Positions 1-7,417 of a DNA stretch of 64,000 bases are shown one piece after another (the stretch's first letter is position 1; every line of letters starts with the position of its first letter). The stretch comes from Nocardia pseudobrasiliensis NBRC 108224 (lineage in GTDB: Bacteria; Actinomycetota; Actinomycetes; Mycobacteriales; Mycobacteriaceae), in assembly GCF_001613105.1 (NCBI RefSeq), contig NZ_BDBS01000036.1:1-64000 (forward strand). Reading direction: 5' to 3'. Below the pieces are notes generated by a model. The model made no database searches, had not been told where the DNA came from, and worked only from the letters and a program-made list of their open reading frames with translations. The position numbers were made by a program, and so were the translations under genes.

Positions 1-330
1 ACTGACCGCCCGCCCCTCGTCGAAGCGCCCAGCGAACTCCGAACCATCCCCACGCCCACCACGGACCACCCGCCCCTCGTCGAAGCGCCCAGCGGATTCC
101 TCGTCGTCGCGGCCGTCCAATTTCGCACGGTCCCAATGCCCGCCGGGGGGTGCCTGCCCCTCGGTGGAGGGTTCGTCGAATTGCGAACCATCCCCACGCC
201 CGCCATGGACCATCCGCGTCTCGAGATCGCGGCCGTGGGATCCCGCGGGCTTCCCACGTCCGCCGCGGGTCGCCCGCTCCTCGTCGAGCGCCCCCAATCG
301 CTCCCGCACCCGCTCGTCATCTCGCGCCAT
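1..330 (-). CDS. N-terminal part of an unknown low-complexity charged protein
   Basis: Reading leftward from the ATG at 330-328, the frame stays open for 110 codons to the window edge, so only the N-terminus is present. An in-frame TAG at 340-342 makes this the first usable ATG; there is no convincing ribosome binding site. The product is very rich in Gly, Arg, Asp and Glu and repeats short phrases (RFDEGR twice, GGRGDGS twice), partly encoded by exact DNA repeats. It looks intrinsically disordered. No family is recognised. It could be the disordered head of a larger protein whose folded part lies outside the window. Confidence 0.5.
   Translation of the reverse strand, partial: MARDDERVRERLGALDEERATRGGRGKPAGSHGRDLETRMVHGGRGDGSQFDEPSTEGQAPPGGHWDRAKLDGRDDEESAGRFDEGRVVRGGRGDGSEFAGRFDEGRAVS
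9..94. repeat. Pair of 26-bp direct repeats inside the truncated left-end gene
   Basis: Bases 9-34 and 69-94 are identical, 60 bp apart, so the frame is preserved and both copies encode the same peptide phrase in the minus-strand protein. A second pair (41-57 and 185-201, 17 bp identical) lies in the same gene. This looks like repeat expansion within a low-complexity coding region rather than a mobile element. Confidence 0.8.
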
Positions 331-392
331 ATGAGCACGCTAGGCCGTGCTCGCTGTTCGGTCTGGGCCTCGACCAGGGGGAATAGATTGTC

Positions 393-419
393 TGTGGATA
401 GCTTTTCGGCTGTGGACAA
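393..419. promoter_or_regulatory. Two DnaA-box-like 9-mers
   Basis: TGTGGATAG (393-401) and TGTGGACAA (411-419) lie 18 bp apart, start to start, in the 169-bp gene-free stretch between the truncated left-end gene and the dehydratase gene. The second is an exact reverse complement of the actinobacterial DnaA box TTGTCCACA; the first differs from the E. coli consensus by one base. Two boxes are far too few for an origin. They could be a minor DnaA-binding or regulatory site, or chance. Confidence 0.3.
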
Positions 420-499
420 CTCGGCGGTCAGCGGGTAGCTGCGCCGTGCATTCCGTCCGGATTCGCGGCCCCGGGCCGAGGCGCTTGCGGCCGTCGGCC

Positions 500-1573
500 C
501 TACGACGAGGATCCGATACCGATCGGACGACCCGAACCCCAGTCGAATTGCAACTCGCCCTTTTCTGCGAGAATTCGCTCCCACCAGGCCCGGTTCTCGG
601 CGTACCAAGCGACGGTTTCCGTTATGCCCGCGTCGAATTCGTGGATCGGCCGCCAACCGAGCTGGTTTTCGATCTTCTCGGGGTTTATCAGGTAGCGCCG
701 GTCATGATTGGGGCGGTCGGGAATGTATTCGATCCACTCCTGCGGATCGAGGCCGAGTTCGGTGACAACGCGGCGGGCGAGTTCGATATTGGTCACCTCC
801 GTGCGGGCGGAGATGTCGAAGATCGGGAGCAGGGCCGGATCCGTAGCGGCGGCCGCGGGAATCGGTTCGAGTTCGGCGTGCAGGACGCGGTGTACCGCGG
901 CGCAGTGGTCGGTGACGTGCAGCCAATCCCGGCTCTGCAGGCCGTCGCCGTAGACCGGCACCCGCTTGCCGCGCAGCACATTCGTCACCGCCAGCGGAAT
1001 CAATTTCTCCGGCAGCTGGTAGGGGCCGAAATTATTGGCGCAGTGGGTCATTCGCAGATTCATCTCGGGATAGGTCTGCATGTACGCGCGCACGATCTGA
1101 TCACCCGCCGCCTTCGCCGCGCTGTAGGGCGTTTTCGCATTGAGCGGCGACCGTTCGGTGAACCACTGCTGCCCGGCGCCGAGCTCGCCGTAGACCTCGA
1201 TCGTGGAGACGTGCACATGGCTGCGCACGGGAACGCGCCGACTGCATTCGGCCATCACCTGCGCGCCCAGGGCATTGCTGCGCATGAATATCGACGGATC
1301 GGCGATCGCACGGTCGTTGTGCGATTCGGCCGCGAAATTGACCACATGGTCGGGCCGGTGGCGGCGATAGACGGCCTCCATCGCCGCCAGATCCGCGATA
1401 TCGGCCCGCTCGAATGTGATTCGATCGATGACCGGATCCAGATTGGCGAGGTTTCCGGCGAAGCCGATGTAATCGACGGCCACCACCCGCGCCTCGGGCT
1501 CCCATTCCAACAGCCGGTGAACGTAGTTGGCGCCGATGAAACCCGCTGCGCCGGTGACGAGGTAGACAGCCAT
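500..1573 (-). CDS. rmlB: dTDP-glucose 4,6-dehydratase family protein (extended SDR), active-site variant
   Basis: A 357-residue nucleotide-sugar dehydratase of the extended short-chain dehydrogenase fold. Visible are the NAD-binding loop TGAAGFIG near residue 7, the catalytic YSAAK, NNFGPYQLPEKLIPL, and RPNHDRRY near the C-terminus, all typical of RmlB, which makes dTDP-4-keto-6-deoxyglucose for rhamnose and other deoxysugars. The usual Thr-Asp-Glu catalytic triplet reads Thr-Ile-Glu here (Ile125, Glu126): the Asp that protonates C6 is missing, although Glu is kept. YAGN also reads FAGN. It may act on another substrate or work differently. It lies 11 bp downstream of the HxlR gene on the same strand and may be co-transcribed. 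ATG 1573 starts the protein right at the Rossmann strand. Confidence 0.75.
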   Translation of the reverse strand: MAVYLVTGAAGFIGANYVHRLLEWEPEARVVAVDYIGFAGNLANLDPVIDRITFERADIADLAAMEAVYRRHRPDHVVNFAAESHNDRAIADPSIFMRSNALGAQVMAECSRRVPVRSHVHVSTIEVYGELGAGQQWFTERSPLNAKTPYSAAKAAGDQIVRAYMQTYPEMNLRMTHCANNFGPYQLPEKLIPLAVTNVLRGKRVPVYGDGLQSRDWLHVTDHCAAVHRVLHAELEPIPAAAATDPALLPIFDISARTEVTNIELARRVVTELGLDPQEWIEYIPDRPNHDRRYLINPEKIENQLGWRPIHEFDAGITETVAWYAENRAWWERILAEKGELQFDWGSGRPIGIGSSS

Positions 1574-1584
1574 GAACGCCGATG

Positions 1585-2184
1585 CTAGCCGGAAGCCCGC
1601 ACGGGCCACCGCACTCCGGGGGCCGCGTCCACGAGCGACACCGCGCCGGTGGCCACGGCCGTGGCGGTGGCCAGATCGAGGTTGACCTCGATATCGGGAT
1701 CCGGCGCGGGACCGTCGTGGTGGACGATGCCGGCCGAGGTCACGATCACGTGGAAAACGGTTTCGCCGATGCGCACGGTGGCGACGCCCTCGGGCAGATG
1801 TTCGGCGATGCGACGGCCCAGCGGCAGTGCGAACCAGTGCGCGCGGACGGCGTCGGTGGGACGTCGATCTCCGAGAAGTGTTGTCCCCCAGGCGGACAGG
1901 GCCTCGAGTACCGGGCGCAGGGCCGCGCCGGTGGCGGTGAGCTCGTAGACGGCGGTGGACGCGCGGGGGCCGACCCGCTGGCGGGTCAGGATGCCGTCGC
2001 GTTCGAGGTCCTTGAGGCGGGCGGCCAGCATATCGGTGCTGATGCCCGGCAGGTCGGCGAACAGATCGCTGTATCGGCGCGGACCCGAACACAATTCGCG
2101 GACCACCAGCAGGCTCCAGCGGTCCCCGACGACGTCGAGGGCGCGGCTCGCGGAACAGTAGTGGTCGTAGCTTCGGCGTGGCAC
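1585..2184 (-). CDS. HxlR-family winged-helix transcriptional regulator
   Basis: A 199-residue regulator. Residues 1-100 show the HxlR signature: ALDVVGDRWSLLVVREL, then RRYSDLFADLPGIS and LAARLKDLERDGI, a winged helix that binds DNA as a dimer. The remaining 100 residues resemble the SCP2-like ligand-pocket domain often fused to HxlR proteins, so a small hydrophobic ligand may be sensed. The gene faces alaA across 92 bp that hold two strong palindromes, the likely operators for autoregulation and control of the divergent genes. The dehydratase gene follows 11 bp downstream. Confidence 0.88.
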   Translation of the reverse strand: MPRRSYDHYCSASRALDVVGDRWSLLVVRELCSGPRRYSDLFADLPGISTDMLAARLKDLERDGILTRQRVGPRASTAVYELTATGAALRPVLEALSAWGTTLLGDRRPTDAVRAHWFALPLGRRIAEHLPEGVATVRIGETVFHVIVTSAGIVHHDGPAPDPDIEVNLDLATATAVATGAVSLVDAAPGVRWPVRASG

Positions 2185-2204
2185 GCACCCACTGTAGCTG
2201 GCCG

Positions 2205-2241
2205 CTTGGAAATTCCAAGTGCAAACTTGGAGAATCCAAGT
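2205..2241. promoter_or_regulatory. Tandem palindromic operators between HxlR and alaA genes
   Basis: CTTGGAAATTCCAAG (2205-2219) is a perfect 7-bp inverted repeat around one base, and ACTTGGAGAATCCAAGT (2225-2241) is a perfect 7-bp inverted repeat around three bases. The shared half-site is CTTGGA, and the two sites are about 21 bp apart, two helical turns. They sit just upstream of alaA and between divergent start codons, so they are the obvious binding sites of the adjacent HxlR protein. Confidence 0.75.
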
Positions 2242-2276
2242 AGAGTGTGCGGCAACCGCACCGAGAAGGGATGTTC

Positions 2277-3488
2277 ATGCAGCTCAAGCAGTCGAGCAAG
2301 CTGGCGGGCGTGTCGTACGAGATTCGCGGGCCGGTGGCCGAGCACGCCGCGCGGTTGGAGGCCGAGGGCCATCACATCGTGAAACTCAACACCGGCAGCC
2401 CGGCGCTGTTCGGATTCGAGGCGCCCGCGGAGATCCTGCAGGACATCGTTCGCAACCTGCCGAACTCGAGCGGTTACTGCACCTCCAAGGGCCTGCTGTC
2501 GGCGCGGCGCGCGGTCGTGCAGTACTACCAGACCCTCGGATTGGGCGATGTCGACGTCGAGGACGTCTTCCTCGGCAACGGCGTCTCCGAGTTGATCATG
2601 ATGGCCATGACGGCGCTGCTGGAGAACGGCGACGAAGTCCTCGTCCCCGCACCGGATTTCCCGCTGTGGACCGCCTCGACCACGCTCAACGGCGGCCGGG
2701 CGGTGCACTACCTGTGCGACGAGGCCGCCGACTGGTATCCCGACCTGGCCGATATCGAGGCCAAGATCACCGACCGCACCCGCGCGCTGGTGATCATCAA
2801 CCCCAACAACCCCACCGGCGCTGTCTATCCGCCCGAGGTCCTGCGCGAACTGCTCGAAATCGCGCGGCGGCACAATCTTATCGTCTTCTCCGACGAGATC
2901 TACGACAAGATCCGCTACGACGACACGCCGCATACCGCCACCGCGTCGCTGGCCCCGGATCTGCTCTGCCTGACCTTCTCCGGACTGTCGAAGTCCTACC
3001 GCTGCGCGGGATTTCGGTCCGGCTGGCTGGTGGTATCCGGCCCGACGCAGCACGCGCAGAGCTACCTCGAGGGTCTGACCATGCTCGCCGGGCTGCGACT
3101 GTGCGCGAATGTGCCCGCGCAGCAGGCGATTCAGGCCGCGCTCGGCGGACATCAGAGCATCTACGATCTCACCCTGCCCGGCGGCCGGTTGCGCGAGCAG
3201 AGCGAACGCGCGTGGGAGGCGCTCAATGCCATCCCGGGTGTGTCCTGCGTGAAGCCCAAGGGCGCGCTCTATGCCTTCCCGCGTATCGACCTCGAGATGT
3301 ACCAGATCCACGATGACGAGCAATTCGTACTGGACCTACTGCTGCAGGAGAAACTGCACATCGTGCAGGGCACGGGCTTCAACTGGCCGCGACCCGACCA
3401 CTTCCGCATTCTGACGCTGCCGCATGCCGACGAACTCGAGGCGATCATCGAGCGCATCGGACGCTTCCTCGCGACCTACAGGCAGTGA
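2277..3488 (+). CDS. alaA: Glutamate-pyruvate aminotransferase AlaA (PLP, class I)
   Basis: A 403-residue cytoplasmic fold-type I aminotransferase making alanine from pyruvate and glutamate. It matches E. coli AlaA nearly end to end as I recall it: SSKL near the start, YEIRGPV, GNGVSEL, NPNNPTG at 175-181, the PLP-binding lysine in SGLSKSYR (Lys239), RLCANVPAQQAIQAALGG, and the QGTGFNWP tail. ATG 2277 is preferred because GAGAAGGG at 2263-2270 lies six bases upstream; ATG 2271 and GTG 2247 are in frame but badly placed. Its stop overlaps the start of the ligase-like gene by four bases, so the two are translationally coupled. Regulation by the divergent HxlR protein is likely. Confidence 0.92.
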   Translation: MQLKQSSKLAGVSYEIRGPVAEHAARLEAEGHHIVKLNTGSPALFGFEAPAEILQDIVRNLPNSSGYCTSKGLLSARRAVVQYYQTLGLGDVDVEDVFLGNGVSELIMMAMTALLENGDEVLVPAPDFPLWTASTTLNGGRAVHYLCDEAADWYPDLADIEAKITDRTRALVIINPNNPTGAVYPPEVLRELLEIARRHNLIVFSDEIYDKIRYDDTPHTATASLAPDLLCLTFSGLSKSYRCAGFRSGWLVVSGPTQHAQSYLEGLTMLAGLRLCANVPAQQAIQAALGGHQSIYDLTLPGGRLREQSERAWEALNAIPGVSCVKPKGALYAFPRIDLEMYQIHDDEQFVLDLLLQEKLHIVQGTGFNWPRPDHFRILTLPHADELEAIIERIGRFLATYRQ

Positions 3489-4450
3489 GTATGCGAATCA
3501 CCGTGCTCGGGGGCGGGGAGAGCAGCGAACGGGCCGTCTCGGCGGCCTCCACGGCGGCCGTCACCGCCGCCCTGCGGGAGTCGGGACATAGCGTCGTCGC
3601 GATCGATCCGGCCGTGTGGCCCCGGCCCGCCGAATTCGCCACCGGCGTAGACCGTCTCGCGCCACCGGCCGCAGAGGGCGATCGTCTGGCCGCCTCGTTC
3701 CGGGCGAATCTGCGCGACGAGGAGTTCTGGCACGCCATCGACGGCGATGTCGTCTTCCTGGCACTGCACGGGGGCATCGGTGAGTCCGGCGAGTTGAAGG
3801 CGGAATTGGAGCGTCGCGGAATCCGCAGCACCGGCGCGTGTTCGGAGGTGATGGCGCGCTCGTGGGACAAGATCGACACCCTCGCCACGCTGGCAGCGTC
3901 ATCGGTCCCGGTTCCTCGAGCATTCGAGGCGGGCGTGAATGCGCGCTGGATCGTCAAACCGGCGCGCGACGGGTCGAGTATCGGTGTGTACAAATGCGAT
4001 AGCGCCGATGAGGTGGATGCGGCGCTCGCGCGAGTCGACGGTCCGGCCGTGGTGGAGGAGTTTTTGCCCGGCGCGGAGTTCACCGTGGGCATCGTCGGCT
4101 CCGTGGCGCTGCCGCCGGTGCTGATCGAGGCCGGTGATGGCTGGTTCGGTTACGAGCAGAAGTACCAGATCGGCCGTTCCCGCGAAATCTGCCCCGCCCC
4201 GATCGACAATGCCTTGCGCGACAACCTGATCGACCTCGCACGCCGCTCGACCGACGCGCTGGGTTTCGGCGACCGGTCCTACGCTCGCGTCGACCTGATG
4301 CTCGACGCCGAGGGAAATCCGCGTGTGCTGGAGGTCAATTCGCTGCCCGGGCTGACCACGGCCAGCCTACTGCCGCTGGCCGCCGGGGCCGCCGGGTGGA
4401 GTTTTCCCGCGCTGTGCGAACGAATACTCCGATTCGCGACCGTGGCCTGA
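3485..4450 (+). CDS. D-alanine--D-alanine ligase-like ATP-grasp protein
   Basis: A 321-residue ATP-grasp ligase resembling Ddl, which joins two D-alanines for peptidoglycan. Landmarks: the N-terminal GGGESSERAVS loop, LHGGIGESGELKAELE, the substrate loop around YEQKYQ, ICPAPI, and the metal/ATP site RVDLMLDAEGNPRVLEVNSLPG-like stretch near residues 267-290. It is shorter than usual Ddl (about 350-370), and some signature residues differ (SWDK for SMDK). The GTG start at 3485 overlaps the alaA stop as GTGA; ATG 3491 is an alternative. Because it is coupled to alaA it may be an accessory ligase or act on another amino-acid pair rather than being the housekeeping Ddl. Confidence 0.78.
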   Translation: MSMRITVLGGGESSERAVSAASTAAVTAALRESGHSVVAIDPAVWPRPAEFATGVDRLAPPAAEGDRLAASFRANLRDEEFWHAIDGDVVFLALHGGIGESGELKAELERRGIRSTGACSEVMARSWDKIDTLATLAASSVPVPRAFEAGVNARWIVKPARDGSSIGVYKCDSADEVDAALARVDGPAVVEEFLPGAEFTVGIVGSVALPPVLIEAGDGWFGYEQKYQIGRSREICPAPIDNALRDNLIDLARRSTDALGFGDRSYARVDLMLDAEGNPRVLEVNSLPGLTTASLLPLAAGAAGWSFPALCERILRFATVA

Positions 4451-4464
4451 GCGAACGGCTCAGG
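4446..4464. terminator. Hairpin between convergent genes
   Basis: CCTGAGC-GAACG-GCTCAGG (4446-4464) forms a perfect 7-bp stem with a 5-base loop. It spans the stop codons of the convergent ligase-like and B12-binding genes. There is no T-tract, which is usual in such GC-rich genomes, so it may work as a bidirectional terminator. Confidence 0.45.
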
Positions 4465-5527
4465 GCGAAACCACTGCGGCCCGGGCGGCCGCGATCAGGC
4501 GCTGGGCCCGGGGAAAGTCCTGCAGTCGGGCGGCCAGAACGGTCAGAACGGGATGCAGTGACGCGGCGGGAACGGCACGGGCCGTGAGGATTTCGGCGGT
4601 CCAGGTGATGAAGGTGGCGAACAGGTCGTCGTCGTCGACATACAGGGCGGTTGCCAAGAAATCGACGATATGGGCGATGTCCTCCACCGTGCGATCGCGC
4701 TGTTCATCGGTGTAGCGCCGAATCGGCGGGAACTGGTTTTCCAGCTCGATCATGGCGGCCTCGACCAGCTGTGCGGCCGTCCGGGCGACCATGGTGTATT
4801 CCTGATCGGCCAGATGCGGGAGCGGGTCGGCGGCCCGAACGAAGGGGCCGGGGTGGATTCGGCGCAGTCCGTCGGCGAGCAGTTCGGCCGCGGCGGTGGC
4901 ATTCGGGGCCCAGGCGTCGGCGCCGAGCAGCCGCGCGTACCGACCGCCGGGCCCGAAGGCCGCCCCGCCCACCAGGACCGGGACCCCGACCGCCTGACAT
5001 GCCGTGATGGCGGCGTGAGCGGTGGGCAGCCGGGTGGATATCGACGATGACAGGGCCACCGCGTCGGGGGTGCGGTGATGCAGATGCGCGATCAGGTGTG
5101 GGGTGGGCACCTGTGCGCCGAGGAAGTCGACACGCCAGCCGCGCAGGCGCAACACCTCGGCCAGCAGGCGGGCGGGCAGCGCATGCCATTCCCCGTCCAC
5201 GCAGGCCACCACCACATGACCCGTCGTGGTCTCGGGTCCGCGGTCCGGGTGATGCGCCAGGGCCGCGATGACACGATCGTTGATCGCGGTGGCGGCATGT
5301 TCCTGGGCGACGGTGAGACGATTGGCCGCCCATTCCGTACCCACCCGGCGCTGCACCGGCGCGATCACCTCCAGCAGCACCGCCTCCGCGGGCAATCCCG
5401 CCGCCACCGCACCGAGAACGGTTGCCACGGCGGCGTATTCGTCGCGATCGGCGAGCGCGCCCCACAGTTGTTCACGAATCGGACGCGGGTCGACGGCCGC
5501 GGGGGCGTCCGTCCGGAGTTCTGTCAT
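4460..5527 (-). CDS. Stand-alone cobalamin-binding photoreceptor-like protein (CarH type, no HTH)
   Basis: A 355-residue soluble protein with a four-helix B12 cap domain (about residues 15-98), a Rossmann B12-binding domain (about 102-225) and an all-helical C-terminal domain (about 240-345) of unknown role. The cap carries W66-x9-E76-H77, the Wx9EH signature of adenosylcobalamin photoreceptors such as CarH and LitR. The Rossmann domain has E113-x-H115 where the lower-ligand histidine is expected. CarH has an N-terminal MerR DNA-binding domain; here it is absent, so output must go through another protein. The gene starts 4 bp after the phosphatase gene, and GGGAGG 8 bases upstream of ATG 5527 supports the start. 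Light sensing is inferred from motif and context. Confidence 0.72.
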   Translation of the reverse strand: MTELRTDAPAAVDPRPIREQLWGALADRDEYAAVATVLGAVAAGLPAEAVLLEVIAPVQRRVGTEWAANRLTVAQEHAATAINDRVIAALAHHPDRGPETTTGHVVVACVDGEWHALPARLLAEVLRLRGWRVDFLGAQVPTPHLIAHLHHRTPDAVALSSSISTRLPTAHAAITACQAVGVPVLVGGAAFGPGGRYARLLGADAWAPNATAAAELLADGLRRIHPGPFVRAADPLPHLADQEYTMVARTAAQLVEAAMIELENQFPPIRRYTDEQRDRTVEDIAHIVDFLATALYVDDDDLFATFITWTAEILTARAVPAASLHPVLTVLAARLQDFPRAQRLIAAARAAVVSP

Positions 5528-5531
5528 CCGC

Positions 5532-7151
5532 TCAACCTCCCGTTCCGCTGACCCGGACCGCGCCCGGCCGCGGGCGGTGTGGGGCGGTGATGGCCACCAC
5601 GGCGATGTCGTCGTGCTGACGGTGGCCCACCCACTGTGCGGTGAGCATCTGGATGCGTTCGACAACGGCCTCGGCGGGCAGGCCCGCGCATTCCGCCACC
5701 GCCGCGGACAGCCGGTGCTCACCGAACATGTCGCGACCCAGCGGGCCGCCGCGCGCCTCGGTGACGCCATCGGTGTAGAGCAGACAGGTCTCGCCCGGCG
5801 CGAGCGTGGTGCGGTACGTGGTGGCGGTGATCCGGGGTAGCGCACCGACCAATTGCCCTCGGGTCTCGGCGGTTTCGACGCGACCGTCGGCGCGCGCGAT
5901 CAGCGGCGGCGGATGTCCGGCGGAAGTCAGACGCAACTCGAGCCCATCGTCTCGTGTGGTCACCGACGCCAGGACCAGGGTGGCGAAACGCGTGTTCCCC
6001 GACGACAGCAGGGCGCTGTTGAGCAGGTTCAGCAGCCGTTCGTGATCGTCGGCCATCGACACCAGCGCCGCGACGGTATTGCGGATCTTGCCGGTGAGCA
6101 CCGCGGCCTCGAGTCCCTTTCCACACACATCACCGAGGACGACCAGCGTTTCCCCATCCGGTACGGCGGCCGGATGCACGTCGTAGAAGTCACCGCCGAC
6201 GACCTGATGATTCTCCGAAGCCCGGTAGCCGCCGGCCAATTCGAGGCCCTCGATCCGATGCAGCCGCGGCGGCAGCAGGTCGCGGGTGAGCACGCCGGTG
6301 ATACTCGCCTGCTCGGCATACAATCGCGCCGCCGACAGGGCGATACCGGCCCGCGCCGCGAACAGGTGGGCAAAGACCTCGTCGCGTTCGCTGAACACCT
6401 GATGATCGGTTCGACGCAGCAGGATCAGCGCACCGGCCGGCACTCCGTGTCCGGGCAGCGGGGTGATCACGACCGAACCGACCGGGCCCGAGAAATCCTC
6501 GGGCAGTAGCCAATCCGGGAGCGCGGCCGGATCGATCCAGCGCGAGGGCACCGGCGGAAAACCACGCAGCGCCTCGCCGAGACCGACCACCGACTCGGGA
6601 TCCGCCTCGATCTGTCGATGCCGCACGATGCCCTCGGAGCAGGAGGTGATCGGCAGGCTCCGCCCGACCGCGGGCGCGACTACGACCGCGGCGTCGGCGA
6701 GTCGACTCGCCGCCATCCGCACGGTGGTCTCCATGCATCGCTCGACATTCAGCGACGCCAGCAGCACATCGGACGTCTCGGTGAGAAACGCCGTGCGCTC
6801 ACGCTCCTCGGCCAGCGCGTCGTGCGCGGCCCGTAGCGCTCGAGCCTCGTCCTCGATCAACCACCACGCGACCGATTCGTCCTCGAGTTCGGTGGCGTGT
6901 GCATGGAAGACTCGATCATTCGACCGACCGGCCACCGCATCGGCCGCACCGCGATCGTCATGGGCGAGGGAAAGCCAGCTCGGCCCGGTGTCGTGCAGCC
7001 GCCGACCAGCGACGATCTCGGGCAGCAGCGACCGGGCGGACGAACTCAGGTCCACCACGGCACCCGACCGGTCCACCACCACAACGGGATGCGGGACTTC
7101 CGACCAGCGGGAACGACGTTCCAGCGGCCTCGCGAACAGCGCCTCGTCCAA
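5532..7151 (-). CDS. PAS-GAF-SpoIIE/RsbU-type PP2C serine phosphatase
   Basis: A 539-residue signalling phosphatase with a PAS-like domain (about 18-100), a short helical linker, a GAF domain (about 135-290) and a PPM/SpoIIE phosphatase domain (about 310-525). The metal-binding and catalytic motifs are all present: GGDFYD, GDVCGKG, SAGHPPPL, YTDGVTEAR and HDDIAVVAI. Proteins of this kind dephosphorylate a STAS anti-sigma antagonist so that it can capture the anti-sigma kinase. The neighbours fit: a STAS antagonist and a kinase gene lie upstream and a B12 sensor immediately downstream. No membrane segments, so it is cytosolic. The signal sensed by PAS/GAF is not evident. Confidence 0.9.
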   Translation of the reverse strand: MDEALFARPLERRSRWSEVPHPVVVVDRSGAVVDLSSSARSLLPEIVAGRRLHDTGPSWLSLAHDDRGAADAVAGRSNDRVFHAHATELEDESVAWWLIEDEARALRAAHDALAEERERTAFLTETSDVLLASLNVERCMETTVRMAASRLADAAVVVAPAVGRSLPITSCSEGIVRHRQIEADPESVVGLGEALRGFPPVPSRWIDPAALPDWLLPEDFSGPVGSVVITPLPGHGVPAGALILLRRTDHQVFSERDEVFAHLFAARAGIALSAARLYAEQASITGVLTRDLLPPRLHRIEGLELAGGYRASENHQVVGGDFYDVHPAAVPDGETLVVLGDVCGKGLEAAVLTGKIRNTVAALVSMADDHERLLNLLNSALLSSGNTRFATLVLASVTTRDDGLELRLTSAGHPPPLIARADGRVETAETRGQLVGALPRITATTYRTTLAPGETCLLYTDGVTEARGGPLGRDMFGEHRLSAAVAECAGLPAEAVVERIQMLTAQWVGHRQHDDIAVVAITAPHRPRPGAVRVSGTGG

Positions 7152-7169
7152 GTCCTGTTCTCCTCCGGG

Positions 7170-7417
7170 TCAGTTCGTGGGCGCTGCCGTGGATTCGACG
7201 GTCGTGCCGTCGACGCCCGGGGCGATTCGGTTGTCGGACACCAGCGTTCGCATCAGCGGCAGGCCGCGGCCGCGCTGTGCCGCCGGATCCGCGCATCGGG
7301 TCGACCATGTGTCGGATCGGCGGCGGTCGACGTGAGCCACGTCCACAGCAGCCCGCGCACGCGGGCGAGTTCCTCAGGGACAGAACGGAATTCGATGACG
7401 AGCGGCTCGACGGTCAT
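7170..7417 (-). pseudogene. Anti-sigma factor serine kinase (HATPase/RsbW-like), internally deleted and frameshifted
   Basis: The start ATG (7417-7415) overlaps the STAS stop as ATGA, as in many antagonist/kinase operons. The first about 35 codons look like a normal RsbW-type N-terminus (ending STAADPTH), but the frame then stops early, at TGA near 7248. The other end of the kinase is found in a different frame: DPAAQRGRGLPLMRTL (the G2 ATP-lid region) and DGTTVE, ending at TGA 7172-7170. The whole middle, including the N-box with the magnesium-binding Asn, is gone. The remaining 248 bp compare with about 400 bp for an intact gene. The simplest reading is a deletion of roughly 50 codons plus a frameshift, around 7290-7310. 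Confidence 0.75.

Noticed and set aside
393..419. Replication origin
   Set aside because: Only two DnaA-like boxes, no dnaA/dnaN genes and no AT-rich unwinding region.
347..1588. Plus-strand open frame of 413 codons
   Set aside because: It is the antisense shadow of the dehydratase gene; its product has no family features and codon bias sits on the other strand.
1986..3323. Minus-strand open frame of 445 codons over alaA
   Set aside because: Antisense to the clear alaA gene and running into HxlR out of frame; His/Val/Gly-rich composition typical of a shadow.
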